Positions 8,198-16,443 of a stretch of DNA of 35,004 nt are shown one piece after another (position 1 is the first letter of the stretch; each line of letters starts with the position of its first letter). A program made the translations under genes and the position numbers. A model generated the notes under the pieces. The model saw only the letters and a program-made list of their open reading frames with translations, was not told the origin of the DNA and searched no databases. Origin of the DNA: Desulfurellales bacterium (GTDB taxonomy: Bacteria; Campylobacterota_A; Desulfurellia; Desulfurellales; Hippeaceae); NCBI GenBank assembly GCA_027064065.1, contig JAMOQJ010000097.1, forward strand, positions 1 through 35,004, in the 5' to 3' direction.

Positions 8198-8674
8198 TTA
8201 CATCAATCCTCTTGCTTTTAGAATCTCTTCCCTGCTTCTCAAAGATTTCAAAGCCTTGATTAGAGCATGCGAAAGATTGTGTATATTGTTGGAACCTATC
8301 GATTTTGTAACTATGTTACTTATACCACACACCTCAAGAATAGACCTTGCGGTGTTGCCTGCTATAATACCTGTACCTGGCTTTGCAGGTTTCAACAAAA
8401 CCCTACCTGAACCTTCTTTAACCTCTATAGGATGAGGAATAGTTCCATCTTCTGTAATAGGAACTGTAATAAGATTCTTCTTGGCTTTTTGGATAGCCTT
8501 TTTTATTGCTTCGGGCACTTCGTGCGACTTACCCAATCCTATACCAACTCTTCCGTTTTTATCACCTACGGCAACTAAAGCCGAAAATCTAAATCTCCTA
8601 CCACCCTTTACAACCTTAGTAACCCTACTTATATTTATAACCTGTTCTTCAAACTCTTTCTCAACACCTATCAT
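8198..8674 (-). CDS. rpsE: 30S ribosomal protein S5
   Basis: Small-subunit protein near the mRNA entry channel, involved in decoding fidelity. The 158 residues comprise a double-stranded RNA-binding-like N-terminal domain with [14 protein letters not shown] (about 21-34) and G-R-V-G-I-G-L-G-K, then a C-terminal domain with G-T-G-I-I-A-G and S-I-G-S-N-N. It lies 8 bases after rplR and 10 bases before rpmD. Confidence 0.97.
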   Translation of the reverse strand: MIGVEKEFEEQVINISRVTKVVKGGRRFRFSALVAVGDKNGRVGIGLGKSHEVPEAIKKAIQKAKKNLITVPITEDGTIPHPIEVKEGSGRVLLKPAKPGTGIIAGNTARSILEVCGISNIVTKSIGSNNIHNLSHALIKALKSLRSREEILKARGLM

Positions 8675-8682
8675 ACCAACTC

Positions 8683-9048
8683 CTAAAACTTAAGTCCTGC
8701 TTCCCTTGCACTATCTGCAAGAGCTTTTACTTTGCCGTGATAGATATAACCGTTTCTATCAAACACTACGGTTTTTATACCCTTTTCCAACGCTTTTTTA
8801 GCTATTGCTTGCCCAACAACCTTAGCGCTACTAACATTTGAACCATTAACCTGATCTCTCAAATCTAAATCAAGCGTTGATGCAGATACGAGAGTCTTTC
8901 CAGTTTCGTCGTCTATCAATTGAGCATATATATGTTTTAAACTCTTATAAACGCAGAGTCTCGGCCTTTCTTGCGTTCCTCTTATTTTATACTTTATTCT
9001 TAATTTTCTTTTTAATCTATCGGATTTTCTATCTCTTACCTGTGACAT
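8683..9048 (-). CDS. rplR: 50S ribosomal protein L18
   Basis: 5S rRNA-binding protein of the central protuberance, working with L5 (rplE, also here). The 121 residues match bacterial L18: basic N-terminal tail, [16 protein letters not shown] (about 29-44), T-L-V-S-A-S-T, and the closing [20 protein letters not shown]. It lies between rplF and rpsE with 8-base spacers. Confidence 0.98.
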   Translation of the reverse strand: MSQVRDRKSDRLKRKLRIKYKIRGTQERPRLCVYKSLKHIYAQLIDDETGKTLVSASTLDLDLRDQVNGSNVSSAKVVGQAIAKKALEKGIKTVVFDRNGYIYHGKVKALADSAREAGLKF

Positions 9049-9056
9049 AATTCCCC

Positions 9057-9602
9057 CTATTTGGTAGCTGCTTTACCCATTTTTCTTCTAACATATTCAT
9101 CTTTATATCTTATACCCTTGCCCTTATAAGGCTCCGGTGGCTTAAAGGCTCTAATCTGACTTGCAACAAGCCCTACCAACTGCTTATCTATTCCAGACAC
9201 CACAATCTCAACACCTTTTTTATCAACCTCAACCGTTACACCTTCGGGAACATTGTATGTAATATCGTGAGAAAAACCTACAGTAAGCGTAAGTTTCTTC
9301 CCAGACAAAGCGGCTTTATATCCTACACCTTCAATCTGTAAAACCTTTGAAAATCCTTTGCTAACACCCTCTACAGCATTAAATATTAAACTTCTATAAA
9401 GACCGTGCATAGCCTTTGCTGCTTTACCTTCTCTTTTTGTTTTAACATATATATTATTGTCATCTTTTTCTACAGTAACATAATTACTATCGAAGTACTG
9501 CTCCAAAGCTCCTTTTGGGCCTTTTACCTTTACCCTATCTTCAAGTATCTGTACATCTACCCCTTGAGCAATAGGAATAGGAGTCCTACCTATTCTGGAC
9601 AT
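9057..9602 (-). CDS. rplF: 50S ribosomal protein L6
   Basis: Large-subunit protein at the factor-binding site, near the sarcin-ricin loop. The 181 residues form two repeated alpha/beta domains. Signature pieces are [28 protein letters not shown] (about 88-97) and the C-terminal motif [11 protein letters not shown], where L6 binds rRNA. Start ATG, 14 bases after the rpsH stop, in spc-operon order. Confidence 0.98.
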   Translation of the reverse strand: MSRIGRTPIPIAQGVDVQILEDRVKVKGPKGALEQYFDSNYVTVEKDDNNIYVKTKREGKAAKAMHGLYRSLIFNAVEGVSKGFSKVLQIEGVGYKAALSGKKLTLTVGFSHDITYNVPEGVTVEVDKKGVEIVVSGIDKQLVGLVASQIRAFKPPEPYKGKGIRYKDEYVRRKMGKAATK

Positions 9603-9616
9603 TACTACCTCCTAAA

Positions 9617-10018
9617 TTAAAATACCTCACAGATGTATTCTCCGCCAATATTTAATTCCCTAGCCTTCTGAGTAGTCATAACACCCTTAGATGTGGATAT
9701 TATGCCTATACCTAAATCATTCATTACGGGTTTTAGCTCATCTGCACGCACATAAACCCTTCTTGAAGGCTTACTAATTAATTTTAATGTTCTAATAACA
9801 GGTTGTTTTTTACTCTCATCCATATATTTTAAAACAACCCTTATCATATTCTTATTACCAGACTCTTCAAGCTTTTTTACATCTTTTACATAGCCTTCAT
9901 TCTTTAGTATCTCACACACACTATAAACCAACGAATTACTCTCAAGGTCTACATAGTCGTGCTTAGACATTAAAGCATTTTTAATCTTAGATATTCCGTC
10001 AACTAACCTTTTTCCCAT
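9617..10018 (-). CDS. rpsH: 30S ribosomal protein S8
   Basis: Primary 16S rRNA-binding protein of the platform and, in E. coli, translational repressor of the spc operon. The 133 residues are of standard length, with K-I-K-N-A-L near the start, a central L-K-L-I-S-K-P-S-R-R-V-Y segment, and the C-terminal I-S-T-S-K-G-V-M-T and A-R-E-L-N-I-G-G-E block that contacts rRNA. In E. coli the repressor target overlaps the start of rplE. I saw no convincing copy of that structure here. Confidence 0.97.
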   Translation of the reverse strand: MGKRLVDGISKIKNALMSKHDYVDLESNSLVYSVCEILKNEGYVKDVKKLEESGNKNMIRVVLKYMDESKKQPVIRTLKLISKPSRRVYVRADELKPVMNDLGIGIISTSKGVMTTQKARELNIGGEYICEVF

Positions 10019-10025
10019 AACACAC

Positions 10026-10211
10026 CTACCAACTTGCCTTTATTACGCCTGGTATCTCACCCTTAGACGCCAGTGTCCTGAAACATATTCTACAAATGCC
10101 GAATTTCCTTATATACCCCTTAGGCCTGCCGCAAATCTGACATCTGTTATGGGCTCTAACCTTAAACTTAGGTGTTCTTTTTGCTTTTTCTATCATCGAC
10201 TTCCTTGCCAT
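10026..10211 (-). CDS. rpsN: 30S ribosomal protein S14, type Z (zinc-binding)
   Basis: Short, zinc-binding form of S14 in the 30S head. The 61 residues carry C24-x2-C27 and C40-x2-C43, with [12 protein letters not shown] before and F-G-I-C-R-I-C-F-R after. This C+ form is usual in Gram-positives, thermophiles and Campylobacterota; E. coli uses the 101-residue cysteine-free form. It lies between rplE and rpsH, its standard place. Confidence 0.98.
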   Translation of the reverse strand: MARKSMIEKAKRTPKFKVRAHNRCQICGRPKGYIRKFGICRICFRTLASKGEIPGVIKASW

Positions 10212-10224
10212 ACTCTCTCCTTAT

Positions 10225-10788
10225 TTAAGCTTGACTACTTTTTCTAAAAGGCATACCAAATGCGGAAAGCAAAGCCTTTGCTTCTTCATCGGTATCTGCC
10301 GAAGTTACAATAGTAACACTCAAACCGTGAACCTTGGATATTTTATCATAGTTAATCTCAGGAAATATAAGCTGCTCAGTGATACCAAGCGTATAATTTC
10401 CTCTTCCGTCAAATCCCCTTATTGGAACGCCTCTAAAATCCCTAATTCTCGGTATGGAGAATGATATAAACCTATCCAAAAATTCATAAGCTCTGTCGCC
10501 TCTTAAGGTAACTTTGCAACCTATAGGCATACCTTGTCTCAACTTGAAGTTAGCTATGGATTTCTTTGCTCTTGTTATTACACCTTTTTGACCTGTAATA
10601 ATCGCAAACTCTTCCAATACCGATTCAAGAAGTTTTATATCGTGCATACCCTCAGCAAGACCCGCATTGACAACAATTTTTTCAAGTTTAGGAACCTGCA
10701 TAACGTTTTTATAAGAAAATTCCTTCATCATAAAAGGAATTATTTCACTCTTATAGAGGGTCTTGAGTCTCGGAATGTAGTCTGACAT
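10225..10788 (-). CDS. rplE: 50S ribosomal protein L5
   Basis: 5S rRNA-binding protein that forms a bridge with S13 and contacts P-site tRNA. The 187 residues show [12 protein letters not shown] (about 30-41), the segment with [21 protein letters not shown], and the C-terminal part with D-G-R-G-N-Y-T-L-G and Q-L-I-F-P-E-I. Its place between rplX and rpsN follows the conserved spc order. Confidence 0.98.
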   Translation of the reverse strand: MSDYIPRLKTLYKSEIIPFMMKEFSYKNVMQVPKLEKIVVNAGLAEGMHDIKLLESVLEEFAIITGQKGVITRAKKSIANFKLRQGMPIGCKVTLRGDRAYEFLDRFISFSIPRIRDFRGVPIRGFDGRGNYTLGITEQLIFPEINYDKISKVHGLSVTIVTSADTDEEAKALLSAFGMPFRKSSQA

Positions 10789-10802
10789 CTAACTGATCCT
10801 CC

Positions 10803-11138
10803 TTAAATTGTCTCTGTGCATTTTTTACAATACCTTACCTTTTCCCCGCTCTCCAAAAATTTATAGCCTATTCTGGTTGCTTCATTGCAATGCGGGCAAA
10901 CAAGCTGAACATTAGATATATGAATAGAAGCCTCTTTTTCTATTATTCCACCTTTTGACATTTGTGTAGGTTTTTGGTGTCTTTTTATTATATTCACACC
11001 TTCAACTATAACCCTATTCTTTTTTGGAATAAAAGATATGATTGTGCCTTCTTTGCCTTTATCTTTTCCAGCTATAACTTTAACTTTATCACCTTTTTTT
11101 AGCTTGGTAGCCATCTCGGAATAAATTCTTGCCATCAT
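10803..11138 (-). CDS. rplX: 50S ribosomal protein L24 with C-terminal zinc ribbon
   Basis: Assembly-initiating large-subunit protein with a KOW motif ([20 protein letters not shown], about 12-31). Length is 111 residues from the first ATG. The start is ambiguous: an ATGATG pair sits at 11138/11135, and the GAGG Shine-Dalgarno spaces better to the second ATG. The first forms an ATGA overlap with the rplN stop. Another ATG (M9) is nearer the KOW core. The C-terminal half has C81-x2-C84 and C104-x2-C107, a zinc ribbon present in many bacterial L24 proteins but absent from E. coli's. Confidence 0.95.
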   Translation of the reverse strand: MMARIYSEMATKLKKGDKVKVIAGKDKGKEGTIISFIPKKNRVIVEGVNIIKRHQKPTQMSKGGIIEKEASIHISNVQLVCPHCNEATRIGYKFLESGEKVRYCKKCTETI

Positions 11139-11503
11139 AGCACCTCTGGAGCCAATGAAATTATTTTTGTAAATTCTTTTGCCCTTAATTCCCTAACAAC
11201 CGGACCAAAAATTCTAGTACCTACAGGCTCTTTGTTGTTATTTATTATAACTGCTGCATTCTCGTCAAACTTTACATATGTACCATCCGGTCTTCTAAAC
11301 TCCTTTTTAGTTCTAACAACAACAGCTTTTACAACATCGCCTTTTTTAACCTTACCGTTTGGATCTGATTCCTTAACAGAAGCAACTATAATATCGCCTA
11401 CACGGGCATACCTTCTTCTTGAACCGCCCAATACCTTTATGCACATCAAGCGTTTAGCGCCTGAGTTATCTGCTGATTTCAATATACTATAGGGTTGTAT
11501 CAT
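11135..11503 (-). CDS. rplN: 50S ribosomal protein L14
   Basis: Beta-barrel large-subunit protein at the subunit interface, forming intersubunit bridges with 16S rRNA. The 122 residues are canonical: [17 protein letters not shown] at the start, [11 protein letters not shown], and [13 protein letters not shown] mid to late. The start overlaps the rpsQ stop and its stop overlaps rplX, both as ATGA, so three consecutive genes are translationally linked. Confidence 0.98.
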   Translation of the reverse strand: MIQPYSILKSADNSGAKRLMCIKVLGGSRRRYARVGDIIVASVKESDPNGKVKKGDVVKAVVVRTKKEFRRPDGTYVKFDENAAVIINNNKEPVGTRIFGPVVRELRAKEFTKIISLAPEVL

Positions 11504-11763
11504 TGCTCATCTCCCAAACCTATGTATTTCTTGGTGATTTCAAGTAATCTAAAGTGTTTATCTTTAGAAATTGGCCTACATGAAACAAATTTAACTGTAT
11601 CACCAATTCTTGCTTCGTTTTTTTCGTCGTGAACCTTAAATTTCTTTCTTTTTTTCATATACTTATGAAACTTAGGATGCTTTATAAGTGTTTCTACTTC
11701 CACAACTACAGTCTTATCCATCTTGTCGCTGACAACAATGCCTTCTTTTATTAGTTCGCTCAT
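11500..11763 (-). CDS. rpsQ: 30S ribosomal protein S17
   Basis: OB-fold primary 16S-binding protein of the 30S body. The 87 residues show the family core: [17 protein letters not shown] (about 8-24), [19 protein letters not shown] and a C-terminal part with [14 protein letters not shown]. Both ends overlap neighbours by four bases (rpmC and rplN). Confidence 0.98.
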   Translation of the reverse strand: MSELIKEGIVVSDKMDKTVVVEVETLIKHPKFHKYMKKRKKFKVHDEKNEARIGDTVKFVSCRPISKDKHFRLLEITKKYIGLGDEQ

Positions 11764-11966
11764 ACCTTTTCTCCGGCCCTAATTTTTTCGTTTTTGACTG
11801 TTAGAATCCTTGCTAAATCCTTTCTTAAACTTCTAATTCTCTTAGGATTCTCAAGCTGCTCTAAGCCTCTTCTCATATTTAACTTAAACAGCTCTTCCCT
11901 TATCTGGGCTTCTTGTTTACTCAACTCTTCCATACTCTTTTCTCTCAATTCATTTGCCTTCATCAT
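11760..11966 (-). CDS. rpmC: 50S ribosomal protein L29
   Basis: Small helical protein near the nascent-chain exit tunnel, part of the docking site for targeting factors. I choose the ATG at 11966 (68 residues): it forms an ATGA overlap with the rplP stop and stands 7 bases after GGAGTG. An ATG at 11972 is too close to that Shine-Dalgarno; the next ATG at 11963 would give the family-typical M-K-A-N-E-L-R start. The body shows two helices with L-F-K-L-N-M-R-R and [14 protein letters not shown], the L29 signature. Confidence 0.95.
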   Translation of the reverse strand: MMKANELREKSMEELSKQEAQIREELFKLNMRRGLEQLENPKRIRSLRKDLARILTVKNEKIRAGEKV

Positions 11967-12385
11967 ACCCATTCACTCCGCTTGGCGAATTTCATTTCTA
12001 TGTTAAATTTTTGAGCAGCCAACTCAAAAGCTTTTTTTGCAAGCTCTTCATTTACACCGCTTACCTCATAAAGAATTCTACCGGGCTTGACTACAGCAAC
12101 CCACTTTTCTATAGAACCCTTACCTTTACCCATTCTTGTCTCAGCAGGCTTTTTTGTCAAAGGGAAATCTGGAAAAATCCTTATCCAAATCTTACCCTGA
12201 TGTTTCAAAACCCTATTAATTGCAACCCTTGCTGCTTCTATCTGCTTATTTGTAACTTCGCCTCTGCCTACGGCTTTCATGCCATAATCACCGAAAGCAA
12301 GTTTGCTTCCTCTATAGGCAGTGCCTCTCAAACCGTTTCTATTTCTCTGATACTTTCTGTATTTTGTCCTTTTAGGCATTAACAT
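11963..12385 (-). CDS. rplP: 50S ribosomal protein L16
   Basis: Late-assembling protein that helps shape the A site and peptidyl transferase centre. The 140 residues start [11 protein letters not shown], the family's standard N-terminus. They continue with F-G-D-Y-G-M-K-A (about 31-38), R-K/R-rich [23 protein letters not shown] and K-P-G-R-I-L-Y-E. Gene order rpsC-rplP-rpmC is conserved; the stop is shared with the start of rpmC. Confidence 0.98.
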   Translation of the reverse strand: MLMPKRTKYRKYQRNRNGLRGTAYRGSKLAFGDYGMKAVGRGEVTNKQIEAARVAINRVLKHQGKIWIRIFPDFPLTKKPAETRMGKGKGSIEKWVAVVKPGRILYEVSGVNEELAKKAFELAAQKFNIEMKFAKRSEWV

Positions 12386-12409
12386 ATCTCAAACACCACC
12401 TTTCCTTTT

Positions 12410-13036
12410 TCAAGAAGATACCATTCCCTTAAATACCCAAACCTTAATGCCAATTACACCGGCTTGAGTTAAACTCTCGGCAAATCCATAGTCAATATCG
12501 GCTCTTAATGTACTAAGTGGTATACGTCCTTCTTTCACCCACTCAGTACGCGCCATTTCAGCGCCGCCCAATTTTCCAGAAAGTTGAATCTTGATACCTT
12601 CTGCTCCTTTTTTCAATGCAGTATAAACAGCCCTTTTCATAACCCTTCTGTAAGGCATTCTCTTCTCAAGCTGCAAAGCTATGTTTTCAGCTATGAGTTG
12701 AGAATCAATCTCAGGCTTGGATACATCTCTAACATTTACGGTAACTTCTGAATCGCTAAGAGAACTAATAAATTTCTTTAACTTTTCAACTTCACTACCT
12801 TTTCTACCTATAATTATGCCAGGCATAGCTGCATATATATTAACGCTCATCTTATTTCTTTTTCTCTCTATCTCAATCTTAGAGATGCCAGCATAGTATA
12901 TCTTTGACTTTACAGCCTTCTTAATCCTCTGATCTTCAAGCAATTTATCCTTAAAATCCTTCTCGGCATACCACTGAGATGTCCATCTCTTTGTTATTCC
13001 AAGCCTAAGACCTATAGGGTTAACCTTTTGACCCAA
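12410..13036 (-). CDS. rpsC: 30S ribosomal protein S3 (TTG start)
   Basis: Head protein at the mRNA entry tunnel, with helicase-associated basic residues. The 208 residues start M-G-Q-K-V-N-P-I-G-L-R-L-G, the exact family N-terminus, so the start is fixed at 13036 even though the codon is TTG. AGGAGG stands about 6 bases upstream, and a nearby GTG is out of frame. The KH domain contains G-I-I-I-G-R-K-G-S-E-V-E-K-L (about 74-87). The C-terminal domain holds G-A-E-G-I-K-I-Q-L-S-G-K-L-G-G-A-E-M-A-R. Confidence 0.97.
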   Translation of the reverse strand: MGQKVNPIGLRLGITKRWTSQWYAEKDFKDKLLEDQRIKKAVKSKIYYAGISKIEIERKRNKMSVNIYAAMPGIIIGRKGSEVEKLKKFISSLSDSEVTVNVRDVSKPEIDSQLIAENIALQLEKRMPYRRVMKRAVYTALKKGAEGIKIQLSGKLGGAEMARTEWVKEGRIPLSTLRADIDYGFAESLTQAGVIGIKVWVFKGMVSS

Positions 13037-13049
13037 AACTCACCTCCTC

Positions 13050-13376
13050 TTAATCGCCTATAGTAACAGTTATATTACTGGTTCTTTTTATTATCCTGCC
13101 CGCTCTACCCATTGCTCTTGGCTGATATCTTTTCATTTTCAATCCATCGTCAGCTGTAATATTTTTTACATTAAAAGAATCAACATCATAACCCTTCTCT
13201 AAAGCGTTAGCAACGGCTGATTCCAAAAGCTTCTTCAAAATATAAGAAGCTTTCCTATTTGAATTCTTTAAAAGAACCAAAGCTTCATTAACGTTCTTGC
13301 CCTTTGCTACTCCTATCACTTCTCTAACTTTAATAGGAGATATCTTAGCACTTTTCAATTTTGCTACTACTTCCAT
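13050..13376 (-). CDS. rplV: 50S ribosomal protein L22
   Basis: Lines the constriction of the nascent-peptide tunnel; its long beta hairpin is where macrolide-resistance changes occur in other bacteria. The 108 residues show S-P-I-K-V-R-E-V near the start (about 12-19), A-S-Y-I-L-K-K-L-L-E-S-A-V-A-N-A, and the tunnel hairpin ending R-Y-Q-P-R-A-M-G-R-A-G-R-I. Spacers to rpsS and rpsC are 11 and 13 bases. Confidence 0.98.
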   Translation of the reverse strand: MEVVAKLKSAKISPIKVREVIGVAKGKNVNEALVLLKNSNRKASYILKKLLESAVANALEKGYDVDSFNVKNITADDGLKMKRYQPRAMGRAGRIIKRTSNITVTIGD

Positions 13377-13387
13377 AAGCCACCAAC

Positions 13388-13669
13388 CTACTTACCTATT
13401 TTCTTTTGCACAACGCCTTTATGGCCTTTAAATGTTCTGGTAGGAACGAATTCGCCCAACTTGTATCCAACCATATTCTCCGTAACATACACTGGAACAA
13501 ATTTCCTTCCGTTATGAACGGCAAACGTAACACCTACAAATTCAGGTATTATAGTGCTTCTTCTTGACCATGTCTTAATCATTGTCTTCTTTTTGCTTTC
13601 CCTCTGTTTTTCAACTTTCTTAAGCAGCTTTTCGTCTACAAAGGGGCCTTTTTTCAAGCTTCTCGGCAT
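13388..13669 (-). CDS. rpsS: 30S ribosomal protein S19
   Basis: Head protein that forms a complex with S13 near the A-site finger. The 93 residues start [12 protein letters not shown], then [24 protein letters not shown] and [15 protein letters not shown], all typical of S19. It lies 14 bases after the rplB stop, in the standard rplB-rpsS-rplV order. Confidence 0.98.
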   Translation of the reverse strand: MPRSLKKGPFVDEKLLKKVEKQRESKKKTMIKTWSRRSTIIPEFVGVTFAVHNGRKFVPVYVTENMVGYKLGEFVPTRTFKGHKGVVQKKIGK

Positions 13670-13683
13670 CTACTATAGCCTCC

Positions 13684-14511
13684 TTATTTTTTCTTTCTTC
13701 TTGAGACGATAAATTTATCAGTTTTCTTGTTGTTTCTCGTCTTGTATCCTTTAGTAGGTATACCCCACGGAGTAACCGGCGTTCCGCCTGTACCTGTTTT
13801 TCCTTCACCACCACCATGAGGGTGATCTACAGGGTTCATTGCCACACCTCTAACCTTAGGCCTAAAGCCTTTATGCCTCATTCTACCTGCCTTACCCCAG
13901 TTTATATTGGAGTGGTCGGTATTGCCAACCTGCCCTATTGTTGCATAGCATTCAACATTAATCAGCCTCATCTCTCCACTTGGCATTCTGATATGCGCAT
14001 ACTTGCCTTCCTTTGCCATAACCTGCGCCATAGCACCAGCACTTCTTACAAGCTGACCGCCCGCTTTAGGTTTTAATTCTATGTTATGAACAACACTACC
14101 TACTGGTATTTTCCTTATAGGAAGAGCGTTTCCAACCTTAGGCTCAACCTGCTCTCCTGCTTCTACGACATCACCAACCTTTAAACCTACTGGCGCTAAA
14201 ATATATCTCTTTTCTCCATCTTTATAAGCCAAAAGGGCTATATGAGCGCTTCTGTTTGGGTCATACTCAATAGCTTTAACAACTGCAGGTATATCTCTTT
14301 TATCCCTTTTAAAATCTATGATTCTGTAAAATCTCTTTACTCGTCCGCCTCTACCTCTTACGGTTACATTTCCTTGATTGTTTCTACCGGCATGATTTTT
14401 AAGAATTTTAATTAAGGATTTTTCTGGTTTTTTATTGGTAAGCTCAGAAAAATCTAAAACGCTTGCAAATCTTCTGCCGTTAGTTATCGGTTTGTAAGTC
14501 TTTATTCCCAT
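13684..14511 (-). CDS. rplB: 50S ribosomal protein L2
   Basis: Essential large-subunit protein adjoining the peptidyl transferase centre and needed for subunit joining. The 275 residues have normal length. Family marks are the N-terminal [25 protein letters not shown] (about 42-56) and the near-invariant H-P-H-G-G-G-E-G around 230-237, whose first histidine corresponds to H229 of E. coli. It ends in a lysine/arginine tail. It lies between rplW and rpsS in S10 order. Confidence 0.98.
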   Translation of the reverse strand: MGIKTYKPITNGRRFASVLDFSELTNKKPEKSLIKILKNHAGRNNQGNVTVRGRGGRVKRFYRIIDFKRDKRDIPAVVKAIEYDPNRSAHIALLAYKDGEKRYILAPVGLKVGDVVEAGEQVEPKVGNALPIRKIPVGSVVHNIELKPKAGGQLVRSAGAMAQVMAKEGKYAHIRMPSGEMRLINVECYATIGQVGNTDHSNINWGKAGRMRHKGFRPKVRGVAMNPVDHPHGGGEGKTGTGGTPVTPWGIPTKGYKTRNNKKTDKFIVSRRKKK

Positions 14512-14524
14512 AAATCAACCTCTT

Positions 14525-14800
14525 TTATAATTCCTTTAAAGATTCGCCTTCTTTTAGTGTAACAATAGCCTTCTTCAAAGAAGGTCTTTTGCCTTTATAT
14601 CCTCTGAAAATTTTGGTTTTACCCTTAGTGTTAATTATATTTACAGATTCAACTTCCACTCCAAATATAGACTCTACAGCTTTTTTGACTTCTGGCTTAT
14701 TTGCCCTTTTATCAACAACAAAGACATATTTTCCATCTTCTTGCCCCATGAAGGCTTTTTCTGAAATAACCCTTCTTTTTAAAATACTCCACTTATCCAT
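14525..14800 (-). CDS. rplW: 50S ribosomal protein L23
   Basis: Exit-tunnel protein that provides the docking site for trigger factor and signal recognition particle. I place the start at the ATG at 14800 (91 residues, M-D-K-W-S-I-L-K-R-R-V-I-S-E-K-A). It is preceded by GGGAGA at 7 bases and overlaps the rplD stop by 8 bases. A longer frame from 14845 would add 15 residues (starting M-H-R-R-V) that lie within rplD and do not look like L23. Core motifs are A-N-K-P-E-V-K-K-A-V-E and V-N-I-I-N-T-K-G-K. Confidence 0.95.
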   Translation of the reverse strand: MDKWSILKRRVISEKAFMGQEDGKYVFVVDKRANKPEVKKAVESIFGVEVESVNIINTKGKTKIFRGYKGKRPSLKKAIVTLKEGESLKEL

Positions 14801-15419
14801 TGACGATTCTCCCGTTAATTTTTTCAATAACACTCTTCGGTGCAAGAATCTTTTTAGCTTTTAGTATATCATAGGTATTAAGCGTGGCTATATTTTTAAC
14901 TTCTACACCTTTTATGTTTCTAAAAGAAAGATATGCATTATCCATACCCTTCTCAAGAACCACCAAAGCCCTATCAACATTTAAATTTTTTAACAGCTCA
15001 TAAGCTTCTTTAGTCTTCGGAGCATCAAAATTCAACTCTTCCAAAACTATTATATTATCCTCTTTGGCTCTTTGAGCTAATGCTTCCTTAAAAGCCAATT
15101 TTTTCTCTTTTTTATTAAGTTTTAAATCATAATCCTTAGGCTTAGGTCCAAAAATTACACCACCACCAACAAATAAAGGTGAGCGGATAGAACCGGCTCT
15201 TGCTCTACCTGTACCTTTCTGTCTCCAAGGTTTTTTGCCACCGCCTGATACTTCACCTCTGCTTTTTGTGCTAACAGTACCCTGTCTTTTGTTCATAAGA
15301 ATGGTTCTTACAGCTCTATTGAACAGCACACCACTATTTGCAGCCGCATTATCTTGTACGGCTAACTCAATATCTCCAACAACCTGAGATTCTTTATTAA
15401 AAACTTTAAGTTTCATCAT
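14793..15419 (-). CDS. rplD: 50S ribosomal protein L4
   Basis: Tunnel-lining protein and, in E. coli, autogenous repressor of the S10 operon. The 208 residues begin M-M-K-L-K-V-F-N-K-E. They contain the extended tunnel loop K-P-W-R-Q-K-G-T-G-R-A-R-A-G-S-I-R-S-P (about 68-86), then the globular domain with L-A-F-K-E-A-L and V-L-E-K-G. The first ATG overlaps the rplC stop (ATGA), with AAGGGG 6 bases upstream. The hairpin between rpsJ and rplC (16069-16119) is a candidate target if L4 also regulates here; that is inference. Confidence 0.97.
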   Translation of the reverse strand: MMKLKVFNKESQVVGDIELAVQDNAAANSGVLFNRAVRTILMNKRQGTVSTKSRGEVSGGGKKPWRQKGTGRARAGSIRSPLFVGGGVIFGPKPKDYDLKLNKKEKKLAFKEALAQRAKEDNIIVLEELNFDAPKTKEAYELLKNLNVDRALVVLEKGMDNAYLSFRNIKGVEVKNIATLNTYDILKAKKILAPKSVIEKINGRIVNG

Positions 15420-16039
15420 TTAGTTCCCCTTTTTATAATGTTGACATATTCGCCTTTTGAACCAGGAACAGCTCCTTTAATCGCAATAATGTTTTTTTCT
15501 GAATCTACCTTAACTACCATTAGATTCTTAACGGTAACCTTAACATTGCCGTATTGACCTGGCATCTTTCTGCCCTTTACAACCCTTCCGGGAAACTCAC
15601 AGTTACCAATAGAACCCACTCTTCTATTAAACATTGAACCATGTCCGTCAGGACCGCCGGCAAAATTATGTCTTTTCATTACGCCGGAAAATCCTTTACC
15701 CTTCGTCTTGCCAATAACGTCAACAACATCGCCTTCTTCAAACATATCAACCTTAATTTCATCTTTGATGTTGTAGTCAGCAGTGTTCTCAATCCTAAAT
15801 TCCTTCAAAACCCTTTTAGGTGATACGTCTACCTTCTTGAGCTTCTCCAATAAAGGCTTGGTTAGCCTTTTCTCCTTAGTGTCAATAAAACCTACCTGTA
15901 TAGCATTATAGCCGTCCTTCTCCTTTGTCTTGATTTGCGTTATAACTCCCGGCTCTGCTTCAAGAATAGTAACAGGTATGGCTTTACCGTCCACATAAAT
16001 CTGAGACATACCCAACTTCTTAGCAATCAAACCTAACAT
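15416..16039 (-). CDS. rplC: 50S ribosomal protein L3
   Basis: Early-assembly large-subunit protein reaching the peptidyl transferase centre. I place the start at the ATG at 16039 (207 residues, M-L-G-L-I-A-K-K-L-G-M-S-Q-I-Y), which has GGGAG about 8 bases upstream. The frame is also open from an ATG at 16054, which lacks a Shine-Dalgarno and would add M-G-V-Y-A. Family blocks include G-K-G-F-S-G-V-M-K-R-H-N-F (about 116-128) and G-P-D-G-H-G-S-M. It is separated from rpsJ by a 92-base gap containing a strong hairpin. Confidence 0.96.
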   Translation of the reverse strand: MLGLIAKKLGMSQIYVDGKAIPVTILEAEPGVITQIKTKEKDGYNAIQVGFIDTKEKRLTKPLLEKLKKVDVSPKRVLKEFRIENTADYNIKDEIKVDMFEEGDVVDVIGKTKGKGFSGVMKRHNFAGGPDGHGSMFNRRVGSIGNCEFPGRVVKGRKMPGQYGNVKVTVKNLMVVKVDSEKNIIAIKGAVPGSKGEYVNIIKRGTK

Positions 16040-16068
16040 TGCATATACTCCCATACGTCTAATTTATT

Positions 16069-16119
16069 AAAAGAAGCAGAGGAACTCTTTCTTTATGCAA
16101 AAAAAGAGTTCTTGCTTCT
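16069..16119 (-). terminator. Terminator-like hairpin between rpsJ and rplC
   Basis: On the minus strand AGAAGCA (16113-16119) pairs with TGCTTCT (16072-16078), and GAACTCTTT (16103-16111) pairs with AAAGAGTTC (16082-16090). That gives 7 + 9 bp with a small internal loop and a 12-base apical loop. The stem is followed by TTT and an A/T-rich run, a moderate U-tract. It could be a terminator, an attenuator, an RNA-processing site or an r-protein target. It starts just downstream of the rpsJ stop and ends 30 bases before the rplC start. Confidence 0.6.
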
Positions 16120-16131
16120 ATTTTAAATGCT

Positions 16132-16437
16132 CTAAAGCTTTACTTCTATATCCACACCCGCAGGTAAATCAATCTTCATTAAAGCATCAACAGTCTGCTG
16201 AGATGCATCAACAATATCCATCAACCTTTTATGGGTCCTTATTTCAAATTGCTCTCTCGATTTTTTATTGATATGCGGAGACCTTAAAACCGTATATCTC
16301 GAAATATGAGTAGGTAAAGGTATAGGACCTTTAACCTTCGCACCTGTTTTTGTTATAGTTTCTATAATATCCTTAACAGAGCTATCCAAAAGGTTTGCTT
16401 CGAAGGACTTAAGTTTCAGTCTGATTTTCTGACCCAT
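16132..16437 (-). CDS. rpsJ: 30S ribosomal protein S10 (NusE)
   Basis: Head protein of the 30S subunit and, as NusE, partner of NusG in antitermination and transcription-translation coupling. The 101 residues show I-R-L-K-L-K-S-F (about 5-12), [13 protein letters not shown], the loop [19 protein letters not shown] and a closing G-V-D-I-E-V-K-L. It lies 15 bases after tuf copy 1, so its transcript is joined to the str cluster. A hairpin separates it from rplC. Confidence 0.98.
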   Translation of the reverse strand: MGQKIRLKLKSFEANLLDSSVKDIIETITKTGAKVKGPIPLPTHISRYTVLRSPHINKKSREQFEIRTHKRLMDIVDASQQTVDALMKIDLPAGVDIEVKL

Positions 16438-16443
16438 CTTTTC

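Noticed and set aside
13620-13817. 65-codon minus-strand frame spanning rplB and rpsS
   Set aside because: Overlaps two certain ribosomal genes in another frame.
14801-14845. Longer rplW start adding 15 residues
   Set aside because: The extension lies within rplD and does not resemble L23; the ATG at 14800 has a well-spaced Shine-Dalgarno.
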